Made by a program: the position numbers and the translations under genes. A DNA stretch of 64,000 nt from Bacillota bacterium (lineage in GTDB: Bacteria > Bacillota > UBA4882 > UBA8346): NCBI GenBank assembly GCA_023410535.1, contig JAEYPR010000003.1, forward strand, positions 124,001 to 188,000, in the 5' to 3' direction. Positions 33,839-43,300 of this stretch are shown here, piece after piece. Every line of letters starts with the position of its first letter. Position 1 is the first letter of the stretch. Below the pieces are notes generated by a model. It was not told where the DNA came from. It saw nothing but the letters and a program-made list of their open reading frames with translations, and did no database searches.

Positions 33839-33858
33839 CCTGGCAGCCATTTGTCAGG
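33839..33858 (-). terminator. Intrinsic terminator of the EAL gene
   Basis: On the minus strand CCTGACA pairs with TGCCAGG (one mismatch), followed by GTCTTTTCTTTT. It lies 58 bases after the stop at 33916. Confidence 0.6.
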
Positions 33859-33915
33859 ATCAAGCTCCGAGAACCTCATTCAAATGCCAAACCGGGCCGC
33901 GTAAAAAACGCAAAC

Positions 33916-35274
33916 TTATGATTTCCCCAAGTTAACCACGAACGGATTGGTTTGGACCCGTAGCGCCGTTGGGGCCGAGTTCATTTTACAAAGCAAACCG
34001 GCCGCCTCTTTCTCCAGCACCGGTTTGCCGAAATAATAGCCTTGCATCAAGTCGCAACCGCAGTCGACCAAAAAGTTAACTTGAAACTGATTCTCGACTC
34101 CTTCCGCGATGACGCTTAATCCCAATTCATGACCGATCATAATAATATTCCTGGTCAAAGCGGCGCTTTCCTTGCACTGGATAATATCGTCAATGAATGT
34201 CTTGTCGATCTTTAAGCTATTCACTTTCAATTGTTTCAAGTAACTTAGTGATGAATAGCCGGTTCCAAAATCATCCAAGGCAATTTGAATTCCAGCCGTT
34301 TTCAGCTTTTCAATTTTGGTATTATGAACATCGAGCGATTCCATTAAATAGGACTCGGTCAACTCCAATTCCAAACAACGCGGCGGTATGCCTACTTCTT
34401 TCAGAATCCCCAAGACCCGCTCAACAAAATCGACTTGGCCAAGCTGGACAATTGACACATTGACCGCGACCTTGCACTCGGTAAACCCTTGCTGGCGCAT
34501 TCGGCTCAGAAACTGGCAAGCCGATTTTAAAACCCACTCTCCAATCGGAATAATCAAAGCGGTTGCTTCCGCCACCTGAATAAACGAGTTGGGCGCGACC
34601 GCTCCCAACACCGGATTTTTCCAACGCAACAAAGCCTCAAAACTGGCGATCTTGCCTGACTTCACACTAAACTGCGGTTGGTAAAGCAAGTACAGTTCGC
34701 CATTATCCAAGGCTTGGCTTAAATAATGGCCTATTTTAACTTCTTGCTCATTGGATTCACTGGCGGCGCGGCGGTAAAGTTCAAAGTTGGTTTCGGGATC
34801 CGGTCGATTCGTTTCTGCAAGTCGCGTTTCATTTCCCGTTTCACACGTGCCAATTAATAATAGAAATTGGGGAGTCCCCCGGTGATTCCGGATGATTTGT
34901 CGCTGAAACCGGATCGGCCGTTTGAGATCCCGCGACCAATAAAGGCTTTCATTGGTTAGGCGCCCGTCACGATCGGCGGCGGGATCTTGCATCCAAGTCA
35001 ACATTGGTTGCAAAAAGGCTAAACCGGCTGGGTCGTCAATCACTGTGTATTTTTTCCCGATTAAATCCTTTACCGCCCAACCAAGCGTTGTTTCAACCAA
35101 TTGGTTACACCGGACGACCGTTCCGTCGGCTTTGAGTAAGATAATCACCAACTCCATATTCGTTAAGAAAATTTTCGATATTTGCCGTTCCAAACGATGG
35201 TTGCGCTTCACAAGGATTATTGCGAAACAACTCAATATAATGAAGCCGATCAAAGAGAGTAACCAAAAATTCAT
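33916..35274 (-). CDS. PAS-EAL c-di-GMP phosphodiesterase
   Basis: A 452-residue membrane-attached protein that should hydrolyse c-di-GMP. One N-terminal helix (WLLSLIGFIILSCFAIILV) is followed by a PAS domain at about 35-150 and an EAL domain at about 185-435. All EAL catalytic motifs are intact: FEALLRW, NVSIVQL, ELTESYLME, ALDDFGTGYSS, SLKIDKTFI, VIAEGVE and LMQGYY. There is no GGDEF domain. ATG 35274 is chosen because AGGTGG ends five bases upstream; the GTG at 35283 lies in that site. It follows a lone receiver gene (35328-35699) by 53 bases, which may regulate it. Confidence 0.92.
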   Translation of the reverse strand: MNFWLLSLIGFIILSCFAIILVKRNHRLERQISKIFLTNMELVIILLKADGTVVRCNQLVETTLGWAVKDLIGKKYTVIDDPAGLAFLQPMLTWMQDPAADRDGRLTNESLYWSRDLKRPIRFQRQIIRNHRGTPQFLLLIGTCETGNETRLAETNRPDPETNFELYRRAASESNEQEVKIGHYLSQALDNGELYLLYQPQFSVKSGKIASFEALLRWKNPVLGAVAPNSFIQVAEATALIIPIGEWVLKSACQFLSRMRQQGFTECKVAVNVSIVQLGQVDFVERVLGILKEVGIPPRCLELELTESYLMESLDVHNTKIEKLKTAGIQIALDDFGTGYSSLSYLKQLKVNSLKIDKTFIDDIIQCKESAALTRNIIMIGHELGLSVIAEGVENQFQVNFLVDCGCDLMQGYYFGKPVLEKEAAGLLCKMNSAPTALRVQTNPFVVNLGKS

Positions 35275-35327
35275 TCCAACCACCTAAACTAGTTATTTGA
35301 TTCGCGTTGGTCCATTACCACTGGGAC

Positions 35328-35699
35328 TCAAACACTCCATAACTTAATCACCCAGTCCCGTAACTGATGAAGTTCCGCTTTGAGAACACACCCAGAGCAT
35401 CCTTGACTCCATGCCATGGCCAAATCCCGCTCCACGATCTGTTCCGTTACAATTACAAAAGGGACCTCCGCAGCGGTACTGTTTCTAAGTTCCAATGCTT
35501 TTAACGCACTAAACCCGGGCATTGAGTGGTCGCTCAAAATCAGATCCCAATGCGTCCGTAAAGCTTCCCCCATTCCTTTCCCATCCGCCACCATCTGATA
35601 TTCGACGGCAAATCCGGCCCGCCTCAATTGTCTTATATTTAAATCAGCAGCATAGATGGAATCCTCAACAATTAACACCGCATACTTTTTTATATCCAT
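35328..35699 (-). CDS. Single-domain response regulator (receiver)
   Basis: A 123-residue CheY-like receiver with no output domain. The acidic pair is in IVEDS, the phosphoacceptor is Asp57 in ILSDHSMPG, and the conserved Lys is in CVLKAEL. A ribosome site (AGGCAGGTGG) directly precedes the ATG. It is upstream of the PAS-EAL gene on the same strand, so it could control c-di-GMP turnover by protein contact (inference). Its receiver type (FAVEYQMVADG, DLILSDHSMPGFSAL) resembles the one fused to the GGDEF-EAL protein at 59695. Confidence 0.88.
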   Translation of the reverse strand: MDIKKYAVLIVEDSIYAADLNIRQLRRAGFAVEYQMVADGKGMGEALRTHWDLILSDHSMPGFSALKALELRNSTAAEVPFVIVTEQIVERDLAMAWSQGCSGCVLKAELHQLRDWVIKLWSV

Positions 35700-35851
35700 C
35701 CACCTGCCTTAATTACCGACATCAGAAAGTAATCAGTCAAATATTTTTATTTTAGCCGATCCAAGTCCTAATTCGAATAGATTAACGTAGGATTCTACCC
35801 TGAAAAATGTCGGATGTTCCTCCGTCGCTATCATGTCGGGAAATAAAAAAA

Positions 35852-35877
35852 GCGCGGCGTTAATCATTACGCCGCGC
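35852..35877 (-). terminator. Terminator overlapping the end of the MFS gene
   Basis: A 9-bp perfect GC-rich stem (GCGCGGCGT at 35852-35860 with ACGCCGCGC at 35869-35877) followed on the minus strand by a run of seven T. The stem includes the last codons and the stop codon of the MFS gene. Confidence 0.85.
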
Positions 35878-37206
35878 CAGACAAAGATTCACTCCCCGTG
35901 TTTCGCGAATCAGCAGAGCGAAAACCACCCCCAGCCCCAGCACTACCGCGCAGAACCAGAACGCGTTTTGGTACGCAGCCAGTGGATAAACCCGCACCCC
36001 GTGTTCCATTACGCCTTGCCAATGACGATCCAATATCCATCCAAACAACGGCTGCATCAACGCCGCGCCGACAAACGATCCCGAATTGACGATTCCCGCC
36101 ACGATCCCGGTCATTGCCGGCGGATTCACTTCTTTCCCACTGGCAACATTGAGGTTGGTTCCCGACATCCCCAATCCGATTCCAAAGCATAACGGATATA
36201 AGGCCCATAACGGTGGTTTTCCTCCGTTCCAGAAAGTCAGCAATAGCCAAAGTCCCAGAAATCCCAACGAGACCACCGCATTGGGCGAACGGCGCAAGCC
36301 AAACCGGTCGGAGAACCAGCCGATGAGCGGCGCTCCCAGCATCGTCCCGACCGCCATTGCCATGACATGGTTCGAGGCCGCCACCCGGTCCATTCCGTAA
36401 ATTTGCATAAAATAGGGCACCGCCCACAGGCCCATAAAGGCCATATAAACCCCATAAACAGCTACCGAAGCCAGGAACGGCCACCAGGTGGCGGGATTGG
36501 TCATGACTGTTTGCAAACTTTCCCTGACTGAGCAGGGATCAGCTTGCGTCACTACTTTCATAGTGCCTTCCTGGGTTTCCACTGCGTCAATCGCGGGAAG
36601 CCCCACGGCGCCCGGCCGGTCTTTTACCCAAAAACCGCATGCGACCGCAGCGAACAGCGAATAAGCGGCAATCACCAGAAAAGCCATCCGCCAACCAAAC
36701 AATTCGACCATCATCGCCAGCGGCGTCGCGGCCAGTAGAAATCCGGCACTGCCGGCAACGACAATCAGACCGGTCATGGTGGTAAACTCACGGGTCCGAA
36801 ACCATTCGGCGTGGATTTTGACGATATTGACGTAGATTAAGCTCACGCCGATACTGGACAAAAATCTACCGGCATAGAGCAATGGAATACTCCGGGCCAT
36901 TCCGAACACTGCCGCGCCAAGGGTAGCGACCACCAACGCTAACGTAATGGTGCGGCGCGGTCCCAACGTATCCGCCAAGATTCCGGCCGGAATCTGCATT
37001 ACCGCGTAAGTATAAAAATAGACCGAGGCCAACCCGCCGATATCCGCTGCCCGGGCAATGGCAAACTCCCGCATCAAACTGTCGGCGACCACCCCGGTGG
37101 CAGTCCGGTGAAAATAAGAGGCTAAAAAGGCGAAAGCCAGCGGTACCCAGACTAGCCACCGGTAACGGTTCAACTGCCCGATCCGTTCGCTAGGGATTGC
37201 ATCCAT
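35860..37206 (-). CDS. MFS transporter
   Basis: A 448-residue major facilitator protein with twelve predicted membrane helices. The loop 2-3 signature GILADTLGPRRTIT near residues 75-88 and a second-half copy (GWFSDRFGLRRSP) are present. Sequence around FHRTATGVVADSLMREF resembles the hexuronate/anion cation symporter-type and nitrate/nitrite-type branches, but substrate is not clear. ATG 37206 follows AGAAGGG by eight bases and is preferred over the upstream in-frame ATG at 37230. The terminator hairpin overlaps its 3' end. Confidence 0.88.
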   Translation of the reverse strand: MDAIPSERIGQLNRYRWLVWVPLAFAFLASYFHRTATGVVADSLMREFAIARAADIGGLASVYFYTYAVMQIPAGILADTLGPRRTITLALVVATLGAAVFGMARSIPLLYAGRFLSSIGVSLIYVNIVKIHAEWFRTREFTTMTGLIVVAGSAGFLLAATPLAMMVELFGWRMAFLVIAAYSLFAAVACGFWVKDRPGAVGLPAIDAVETQEGTMKVVTQADPCSVRESLQTVMTNPATWWPFLASVAVYGVYMAFMGLWAVPYFMQIYGMDRVAASNHVMAMAVGTMLGAPLIGWFSDRFGLRRSPNAVVSLGFLGLWLLLTFWNGGKPPLWALYPLCFGIGLGMSGTNLNVASGKEVNPPAMTGIVAGIVNSGSFVGAALMQPLFGWILDRHWQGVMEHGVRVYPLAAYQNAFWFCAVVLGLGVVFALLIRETRGVNLCLARRND

Positions 37207-37339
37207 GACGTAAACCCTTCTTCCGATCATCGATTTGCGAATCTATCTGCATTTTCATTTTTAGCTATTCTACATTTATGATAGGTATCCTTTAACACTT
37301 TCGCTGCTTTTCGCAGATAAATGTGCGGATATCGCTCAT

Positions 37340-37369
37340 TTGACAGTGAAGCGGTTCTATCGGTATAAT
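37340..37369 (+). promoter_or_regulatory. Sigma-A promoter of the DUF554 gene
   Basis: TTGACA at 37340-37345, an 18-bp spacer and TATAAT at 37364-37369, both perfect. The leader to ATG 37461 is about 85 bases. Confidence 0.8.
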
Positions 37370-37460
37370 TAATCTTTCATCCCGTTTAACGATGTTTTAT
37401 GGATGGGAATGATATTTCGTAGCTATTGCAGCTCGCTACAATGCTCAAGGAGGAAAGCGC

Positions 37461-38180
37461 ATGCCGATTGGAGTTTTGGTCAATTGCCTGTCTGTTTTGA
37501 TCGGAGGGTTACTCGGCGCCGCATGGGGTCATAAGCTTCCGGAACGGTTACGCGCTTCCATGGTTCTATCCTTCGGAATCGCCGCGTTAGCCATGGGAGT
37601 GGCCTATATTGTTAAAATACATACTTTACCAGCTGTCGTGCTGGCTTTAATTCTGGGATCGGGCATCGGCGAATTCCTTGATCTGGAGAAGGGGATCGCC
37701 TGGTGCGGCAACCGGGTTCGCGAGCCGATCGACCGTCTCTTCGCAAAGAAAAGCCCCTCCGGGAATCATTCGGAATCCATGGAAAACTTGACTGCGATCG
37801 TGGTTTTGTTCTGCGCCAGCGGCACCGGAATCTTCGGGGCATTGCGGGAGGGACTGACCGGCGACCATTCGGTATTGCTGACCAAGTCGATTCTGGATTT
37901 TTTCACCGCCGGCATCTTTGCGGCTTCACTGGGTTATATCGTGATGACCATTTGTATTCCCCAATTTTTAATCCTGATTGGTTTGTTCCTGAGCGCGTCG
38001 TTGATCCTGCCGTTAAGTAGCCCTACGATGATCGCCGACTTTACGGCCTGTGGTGGAATGATCCTCTTGGCCACCGGTTTACGGATGAGCGGGATCAAGT
38101 TTTTTCCGATCGGAAATATGCTGCCCGCATTATTGCTGGTAATGCCCATATCGTATTTGTGGACAACTTATTTGCATTAA
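37461..38180 (+). CDS. DUF554 membrane protein (YdfK/YqgA type)
   Basis: A 239-residue inner-membrane protein of the DUF554 family with about seven helices. The opening PIGVLVNCLSVLIGGLLGAAWG, the mid-region CASGTGIFGALREGLTGDHSVLLTKSILDFF (in part) and the C-terminal GMILLATGLRM are typical. Function is unknown; a transport role has been assumed for the family. AAGGAGG lies upstream of the ATG, and it has its own consensus promoter and terminator. Confidence 0.88.
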   Translation: MPIGVLVNCLSVLIGGLLGAAWGHKLPERLRASMVLSFGIAALAMGVAYIVKIHTLPAVVLALILGSGIGEFLDLEKGIAWCGNRVREPIDRLFAKKSPSGNHSESMENLTAIVVLFCASGTGIFGALREGLTGDHSVLLTKSILDFFTAGIFAASLGYIVMTICIPQFLILIGLFLSASLILPLSSPTMIADFTACGGMILLATGLRMSGIKFFPIGNMLPALLLVMPISYLWTTYLH

Positions 38181-38212
38181 ACCCCGTGGTTATCCAATCT
38201 TCTGTGCAGCAA

Positions 38213-38249
38213 AAAGGAACTGTCCGGCTTACGCGAGGACAGTTCCTTT
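38213..38249. terminator. Bidirectional intrinsic terminator
   Basis: A perfect 13-bp stem (38213-38225 with 38237-38249) flanked by A on the left and T on the right, between convergent DUF554 and MFS genes. Confidence 0.85.
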
Positions 38250-38283
38250 GATTACATGCCCCGGCAGATTACGGGGACAACTC

Positions 38284-39582
38284 TTACCGTTCAAGCTGAT
38301 TCACCACTAAAAAGCAGCAACTCCCGACGATTCGCAGGATAGCGCAGACCACAAACGCCCATTGAAAGTTCATCACCTGGAGCAGGCTGACCCCGGCCAA
38401 GGGAGCCACGATCGAAGCCACGGTAATGATCGTATTGTAATAAGCGATGTACGTTGTCTTTCGCATCTCCGGCGTCACTTCGAGCAAGGTGTTGAAAAGA
38501 GCCAGATTGACACCGGAAAAAATCGCGCCGCCGACCAGATTGAAGCTGACCACTACATGAAGGCTGCGCGATAAGGCGAAAACCACCGGAATCAAAAACA
38601 TCGGCAAGGTAGAATAAAATAAGGTCTTTAAATTACCGTGTTTGTCAAGCATCTTCATCCAGAACCCGTAACCGACCAGCGAACCACCGGTGTTCATCAA
38701 ACTGAAGAGGCTCATCCAAAAATTATTGGCGCCCAGTTCTTTGACTTCATACCAATTAAAGAGCGGCCAAGCGATCTGCCAAGAGAAATAAAATATAATC
38801 GACGCCAAGGTATAACGGACAAAACGCCGCTCCGAAAGAATCTCCCTGAAATTCCGGGTCAATTGACCGTACAGGTTGTTACAACGCTCCGGTTCGGTCG
38901 CGGCGGGAGGAGCGTTGGCCGCGACTTCGGTTTCATCAATCGCGGCAAAGATCCGCAATTCGACCAGGGACAGCAGAAAAGCGGCCCCAAAAACCAATTG
39001 GTACCCGAAGGGGAAGACTAGATGATCGAGCACAAATCCGGCACAAAGAGCCAGTATCGTACCGATGAGGTTCATAATCCGGTTCCGGTAGGCAAAAGCT
39101 TCGGTACGACGTTCCGGCGGGATGATCCGGGAGATGAACGATTGCCACCCCACATTGCTGACTGAGCCGGGAAAATTCATCAGGCCGATAATTGCCACAA
39201 AGATAGTGGCGCGCCATGACGGTTTAAAAAACGGTACGCAGGCGATGGCCAAAAAGAATAACCGGTGCGCCAACATAAACAGCAAGGTGATCTTTTTTTT
39301 GCGGGGCTGCCGGTCGATCAGGCGGGCGCCCGGGATCATGGTCAATAAACTGACCGCGGCCGGCAGGGACGACAGCAACGCCACTTGAAGCTTGGAAGCA
39401 CCCAAGCGGATCGCAAAAATTCCGGTAAATGGGTTGACCATGTCGAGCGTGGCGACGTTGAAGATTCCATGCACAATATTGACCCGGATATTGCGGTTGA
39501 GTTTTTCGTTCTTAGGATCGTTGGTACGGGCCGCGGCTGAACCAAATATAAAACGCCGTAGCAATCCGGCAAGTTGCAACAC
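38284..39582 (-). CDS. MFS transporter
   Basis: A 432-residue major facilitator protein with about twelve membrane helices. It has an extended soluble N-terminus of about 35 residues and the motif GARLIDRQPRKKK between helices 2 and 3. The family is a poorly characterised MFS branch common in Bacillota; the substrate is unknown. It is unrelated in sequence to the MFS protein at 35860. It is a single gene followed by the shared terminator at 38213-38249. Confidence 0.85.
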   Translation of the reverse strand: MLQLAGLLRRFIFGSAAARTNDPKNEKLNRNIRVNIVHGIFNVATLDMVNPFTGIFAIRLGASKLQVALLSSLPAAVSLLTMIPGARLIDRQPRKKKITLLFMLAHRLFFLAIACVPFFKPSWRATIFVAIIGLMNFPGSVSNVGWQSFISRIIPPERRTEAFAYRNRIMNLIGTILALCAGFVLDHLVFPFGYQLVFGAAFLLSLVELRIFAAIDETEVAANAPPAATEPERCNNLYGQLTRNFREILSERRFVRYTLASIIFYFSWQIAWPLFNWYEVKELGANNFWMSLFSLMNTGGSLVGYGFWMKMLDKHGNLKTLFYSTLPMFLIPVVFALSRSLHVVVSFNLVGGAIFSGVNLALFNTLLEVTPEMRKTTYIAYYNTIITVASIVAPLAGVSLLQVMNFQWAFVVCAILRIVGSCCFLVVNQLER

Positions 39583-39642
39583 GTGATTCCCTCCGTGACT
39601 GTTTAATTGAAACTAGCATCGAAACAATGGACCGAACCATTC

Positions 39643-39855
39643 CTACTCAGTGGCTTCCATCTTCTTCATCCGGACAAGAAATTTTTCGACATTCCCGATT
39701 TCCCCGCTGACCTCATATTCGAAAATCCACTTCCCAGTCGCTTTCCGTTCTTCGATCAGCCGTACTGCCAGCATGGATTCATCCGCCAACCGGGTCAACC
39801 GTTCCGGTTCAATCGCGGTCATAATGGTTTCCGTACTATGAATCAGCTTGCGCAT
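39643..39855 (-). CDS. Small hypothetical protein
   Basis: A 70-residue soluble protein with many charged residues and no recognised family. It has an N-terminal helical part (ADESMLAVRLIEERKATGKW) and an EYEVSGEIGNVEKF strand-like part. ATG 39855 is preferred because GAGAGG lies about nine bases upstream; 26 further in-frame codons extend to 39933 but have no ribosome site. It ends 60 bases upstream of the MFS gene start on the same strand. Confidence 0.5.
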   Translation of the reverse strand: MRKLIHSTETIMTAIEPERLTRLADESMLAVRLIEERKATGKWIFEYEVSGEIGNVEKFLVRMKKMEATE

Positions 39856-39975
39856 CGCCCACAACCTCTCTGTAGTAAATCCGAATGGCTTTATTGTACC
39901 AATTCGCAACCCCATTTGAAAGGGCGAATCCATTCTTCGTTATTCATCCGGTCCAAATCCCCTTCCGCGACAGCC

Positions 39976-40209
39976 GGATTTGTGGATAAGCAAGCTTGCT
40001 GAGTCGTTCCGCAAGCTGGATATGTTAATAAGTCAGCTGATTTGTGGATAAGTAAGCTTGCTGAGTCGTTCCGCAAGCTGGATATGTTAATAAGTCAGCT
40101 GGATTTGTGGATAAGCAAGCTTGCTGAGTCGTTCCGCAAGCTGGATATGTTAATAAGTCAGCTGGATTTGTGGATAAGTAAGCTTGCTGAGTCGTTCCAC
40201 AAGCTGGAT
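39976..40209. repeat. Four tandem 62/63-bp repeats, each with a perfect DnaA box
   Basis: Copies run 39976-40038, 40039-40100 (one base short), 40101-40163 and 40164-40209 (truncated). They are nearly identical; differences are a C/T at AAGC/TAAGC and a G/A late in copy 4. Each contains TGTGGATAA, the complement of the DnaA box TTATCCACA, at 39981, 40043, 40106 and 40169, and an inverted repeat AGCTTGC...GCAAGCT. Spacing of 62-63 bp is six helical turns. The units do not keep one reading frame, so this is not coding. The rest of the 447-base gap (39856-40302) holds only the terminator at 40241. Confidence 0.92.
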
Positions 40210-40240
40210 TCGGATACGTAAGATCGCTTAAAATAAAAGA

Positions 40241-40268
40241 GGTTGCCTCGTTTCATTTTGAGGCAACC
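40241..40268 (-). terminator. Terminator of the giant gene
   Basis: A 9-bp stem (GGTTGCCTC at 40241-40249 with GAGGCAACC at 40260-40268) followed on the minus strand by TCTTTTATTTT, 35 bases after the stop codon at 40303. Confidence 0.85.
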
Positions 40269-40302
40269 CTTGCCGCTTTCGGGAATCTAATTCGAAAACC
40301 GG

Positions 40303-43300
40303 CTATTCTTTCGGTTCAATATAGAGAAAGAAGTCGACTCGCCGGTCGTTTTGCCACTTGGTTTCATTCACGCCGATCTTGGCGTTGCGTTTTCCGTACG
40401 CGTAGATCACAATCCGTTCCGGAGCGACCCCGGCCTTGATTAGGTACTCCCGGATCCGGTTGGCCCGCCGCTCCGATAAGCGGAGGTTATATTCGTAGCT
40501 GGCCCGTTCATCGGTGTTGCCGCCGAGCATAATCATTAGATCGCCGTTTGCCTGCAACACTTTTTGATTTGCTTTTAAGGTCGCGAGCTGATCGGGACGG
40601 AGCTCGGCGCGATCGGTATCAAAATAAACCGGTTTGAGTAAACCCTCCGTCCCCGCCGCCGGGGCAAATTGGATCACAGTAAAACCATTCTCCCATGTTA
40701 CCGGAGGCTGATTGGGCGTGAGCACCGTCACTTGATAGTCGCCGGGCGGCAGTTGGCTAATATCCAGGAAGGATTTGATCCGGCCCGGTTCCACCCCGAT
40801 CGTCACCCCGGTAATGGCATGGCCTTTGGTATCGCTCAGTTTAACCAGCGAGTTTGGGGTGACCTTCGCTACCTGCACCGTCGCCAGCACCGACCCGATA
40901 TTTACCCCGCGCCGCGGCGTGATCGCGGCCACCGGAGCAACGGCCGGGGTTGCAGCGGCCGGGGCCGTAACCACCGATGGCGCCGGTTTGACCGGTTCGG
41001 TTATGGTCAGCGCGTTGGACAACGTCCCAAACTGGCCGTCGTCATTGGTTACCTTCAGATCATACACACCGGTCGCCGCATTCATTAACCCCAAATCACA
41101 TTGGAGCTCAGCGGTTGAGATCACCCTGACCGAATGCGCTTGGATCACCCGTCCGTCCTTGGCGATCTCCACCTGCGCTCCCGGCCGGAAGTCGCTCCCG
41201 GTCACCACCAGACGTTCGCCAGCCCGGTCATTGGTGACCGCCCCCGGAACGACCGCCGTAACGGTCGGAGCCGGGGTCACCACCGTAAAGCTCTGTTTCA
41301 ACGCCACCGTCTCCGGTTGACCCAGCAGATTGCGGACTTGAGCGATGAAATCCCACACTCCGACCGCCGCCCCGGTTAGATTGACCGTGGCAACCGCGGT
41401 GTTGGTCCCGGCAATTCTCAGATCGGTCGCCCCGATTGCCGGATCACCGGACCGTTCCAGCCAAACCGCAGTCAGGGCGGTCAGGTTTTCAAAATAAAGC
41501 GCAAGTTGCACCGGACCATTGTTCACTCCCGTTTGCGGAGTATAAGTCATTCGGACCGGCGGCAGTTTGATTCCGAAATCGATCTTGGCCATGGTTCCTT
41601 GGGTCAACCGGATGACCCGCGGGTTTTCGGTGGTAAAGACCGCGCCTTTCGGCAATGAGGTCGGGTCGACTTTAACCAGGTAAGTTTGGCCGCGGCTAAA
41701 CGATTGGACCGCGATATCCGGAATATGATACCGGCCAAACCCGTCGGTGGTGATGATTTGACCACTGACAGTAAGCAACCGGACGCCAGGGATGCCGTCT
41801 TCGCCTTCGTCCTGCACCCCGTTGCCGTTGCGGTCATGGAAGACCTTGCCGATCACCAGCGAATCGCTAAAGACCTTATCGGCGCTGATCTGCACCTGAG
41901 CCACACCCGTATTGGAAATATCGGTTCCGGTCATCCCATGATAAGCCGTAGCCGAGTTTTTATAAATCTTGCCTTCGGCCACTCCGGCGCCTACCACCAG
42001 ATAGTAGGTGAGCGTCAGTGAACCGTTCGGGTTTAAGACTAAATTCGGCCAACTTAAGGTGGTCTGCCCTTCCGGCTCGCTAGGCAAGCCGTTGATCCGG
42101 GCCGATCCGCTAACGTATTTGAATCCGGCCGGAATCCGGTCTTTTACGGTGAAGGGACTGATCAGCGCCGCAATCTGGTTCTCAAGTTTAATGGTATAAA
42201 GAATCAGATCGCCAACGGTTGCGCTGCTCTTGGCCGCAGTTTTGGTCAACAGCACCGAACCCTTTAAAATCGGATCAACCGGAATATGGTCGTTAACCAG
42301 CTGCTCGCCGCCGGCCGTCAAATTGAACCGGAGATAATAGGTTGGCGTCTCGCCCTGCGCCGGCGGGTTCGGGCTGGCGACCACCGCCGTTCCCTGGCCG
42401 GAGTTATAGCTCCAAACCGTGCTTTGCGGCGCCAGCATCGTCGACGGAAAACTCGGACTATAGGTCAACGGCGGCGTAACCGTGATCTGGTACGTCCCAA
42501 CCGGGGCGCCGCTGCCAAGCGGAATCTCCAACTTATACATCCCGTCAGCCTGGGTCACTTGGTTTTGCGCCCCCGGCAGCAAGTGCAACACCGGGTCGAA
42601 GCCGGCCGGACCGCTCAACGTGACCACCGCCCCGGCAACCGGTTGTCGGGTCACTGCGTCATAAACGACCCCGGTCGGTTGCAACGGCAAATTCTGACCA
42701 TCCACCACCGTTCCGGAGAGCAACGTCAGTTGACTCAGTTGCTTCCAGGCGACATGGGTCGCGGGATGCCGGAACCGGATCCGGTAAGCCCCGCCCGGCA
42801 AAATGCCGTTGAATTGGTAAGCGCCTTGATTGTCGGTATCGACCGTGGCAATCAGCGTATCCTGCTGCAAAAGCTCAACTTGCCAGCTCGCCGCTTTCAC
42901 TTCGGCCGGATCGGCTTGACCGTCTCCATTGGTATCCCACCAGACGGTTCCGGTCACCGTCGCTGTCCCCGGATTCCCGCCGATCTGTACCCGGGTGGGA
43001 TCGTCATCGTTGGGGTTAAGCGCCAGATTACCCTGCTCGATGCCATCATCCAGATCGGAGTCGCTGACTCCGCTCAAGCCGTCGTCAGCTGCATAGCGGG
43101 CTTGATTATCAATCACTGTCCCCTGGACCACAGTCGGGGCTACCTGGGCTTGAAATTCAATAACTACCGTTGATTGGGCTGCCAGCGTTCCCAGATTCAA
43201 GCCGTTGGTCAGGATGAATCCCGGTCCGTCCGGCTGCGTCGCGCCGTTAATCCGGGTGGTTCCAGCCAAATACGTCAGTGCCGCCGGCAGTGGATCGGTG

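Noticed and set aside
39976..40209. CRISPR array
   Set aside because: The units are directly adjacent with no unique spacers, and no cas genes are present.
39976..40209. Chromosomal origin of replication
   Set aside because: No dnaA, dnaN, recF, gyrB or AT-rich unwinding region lies nearby; only the DnaA boxes are present.
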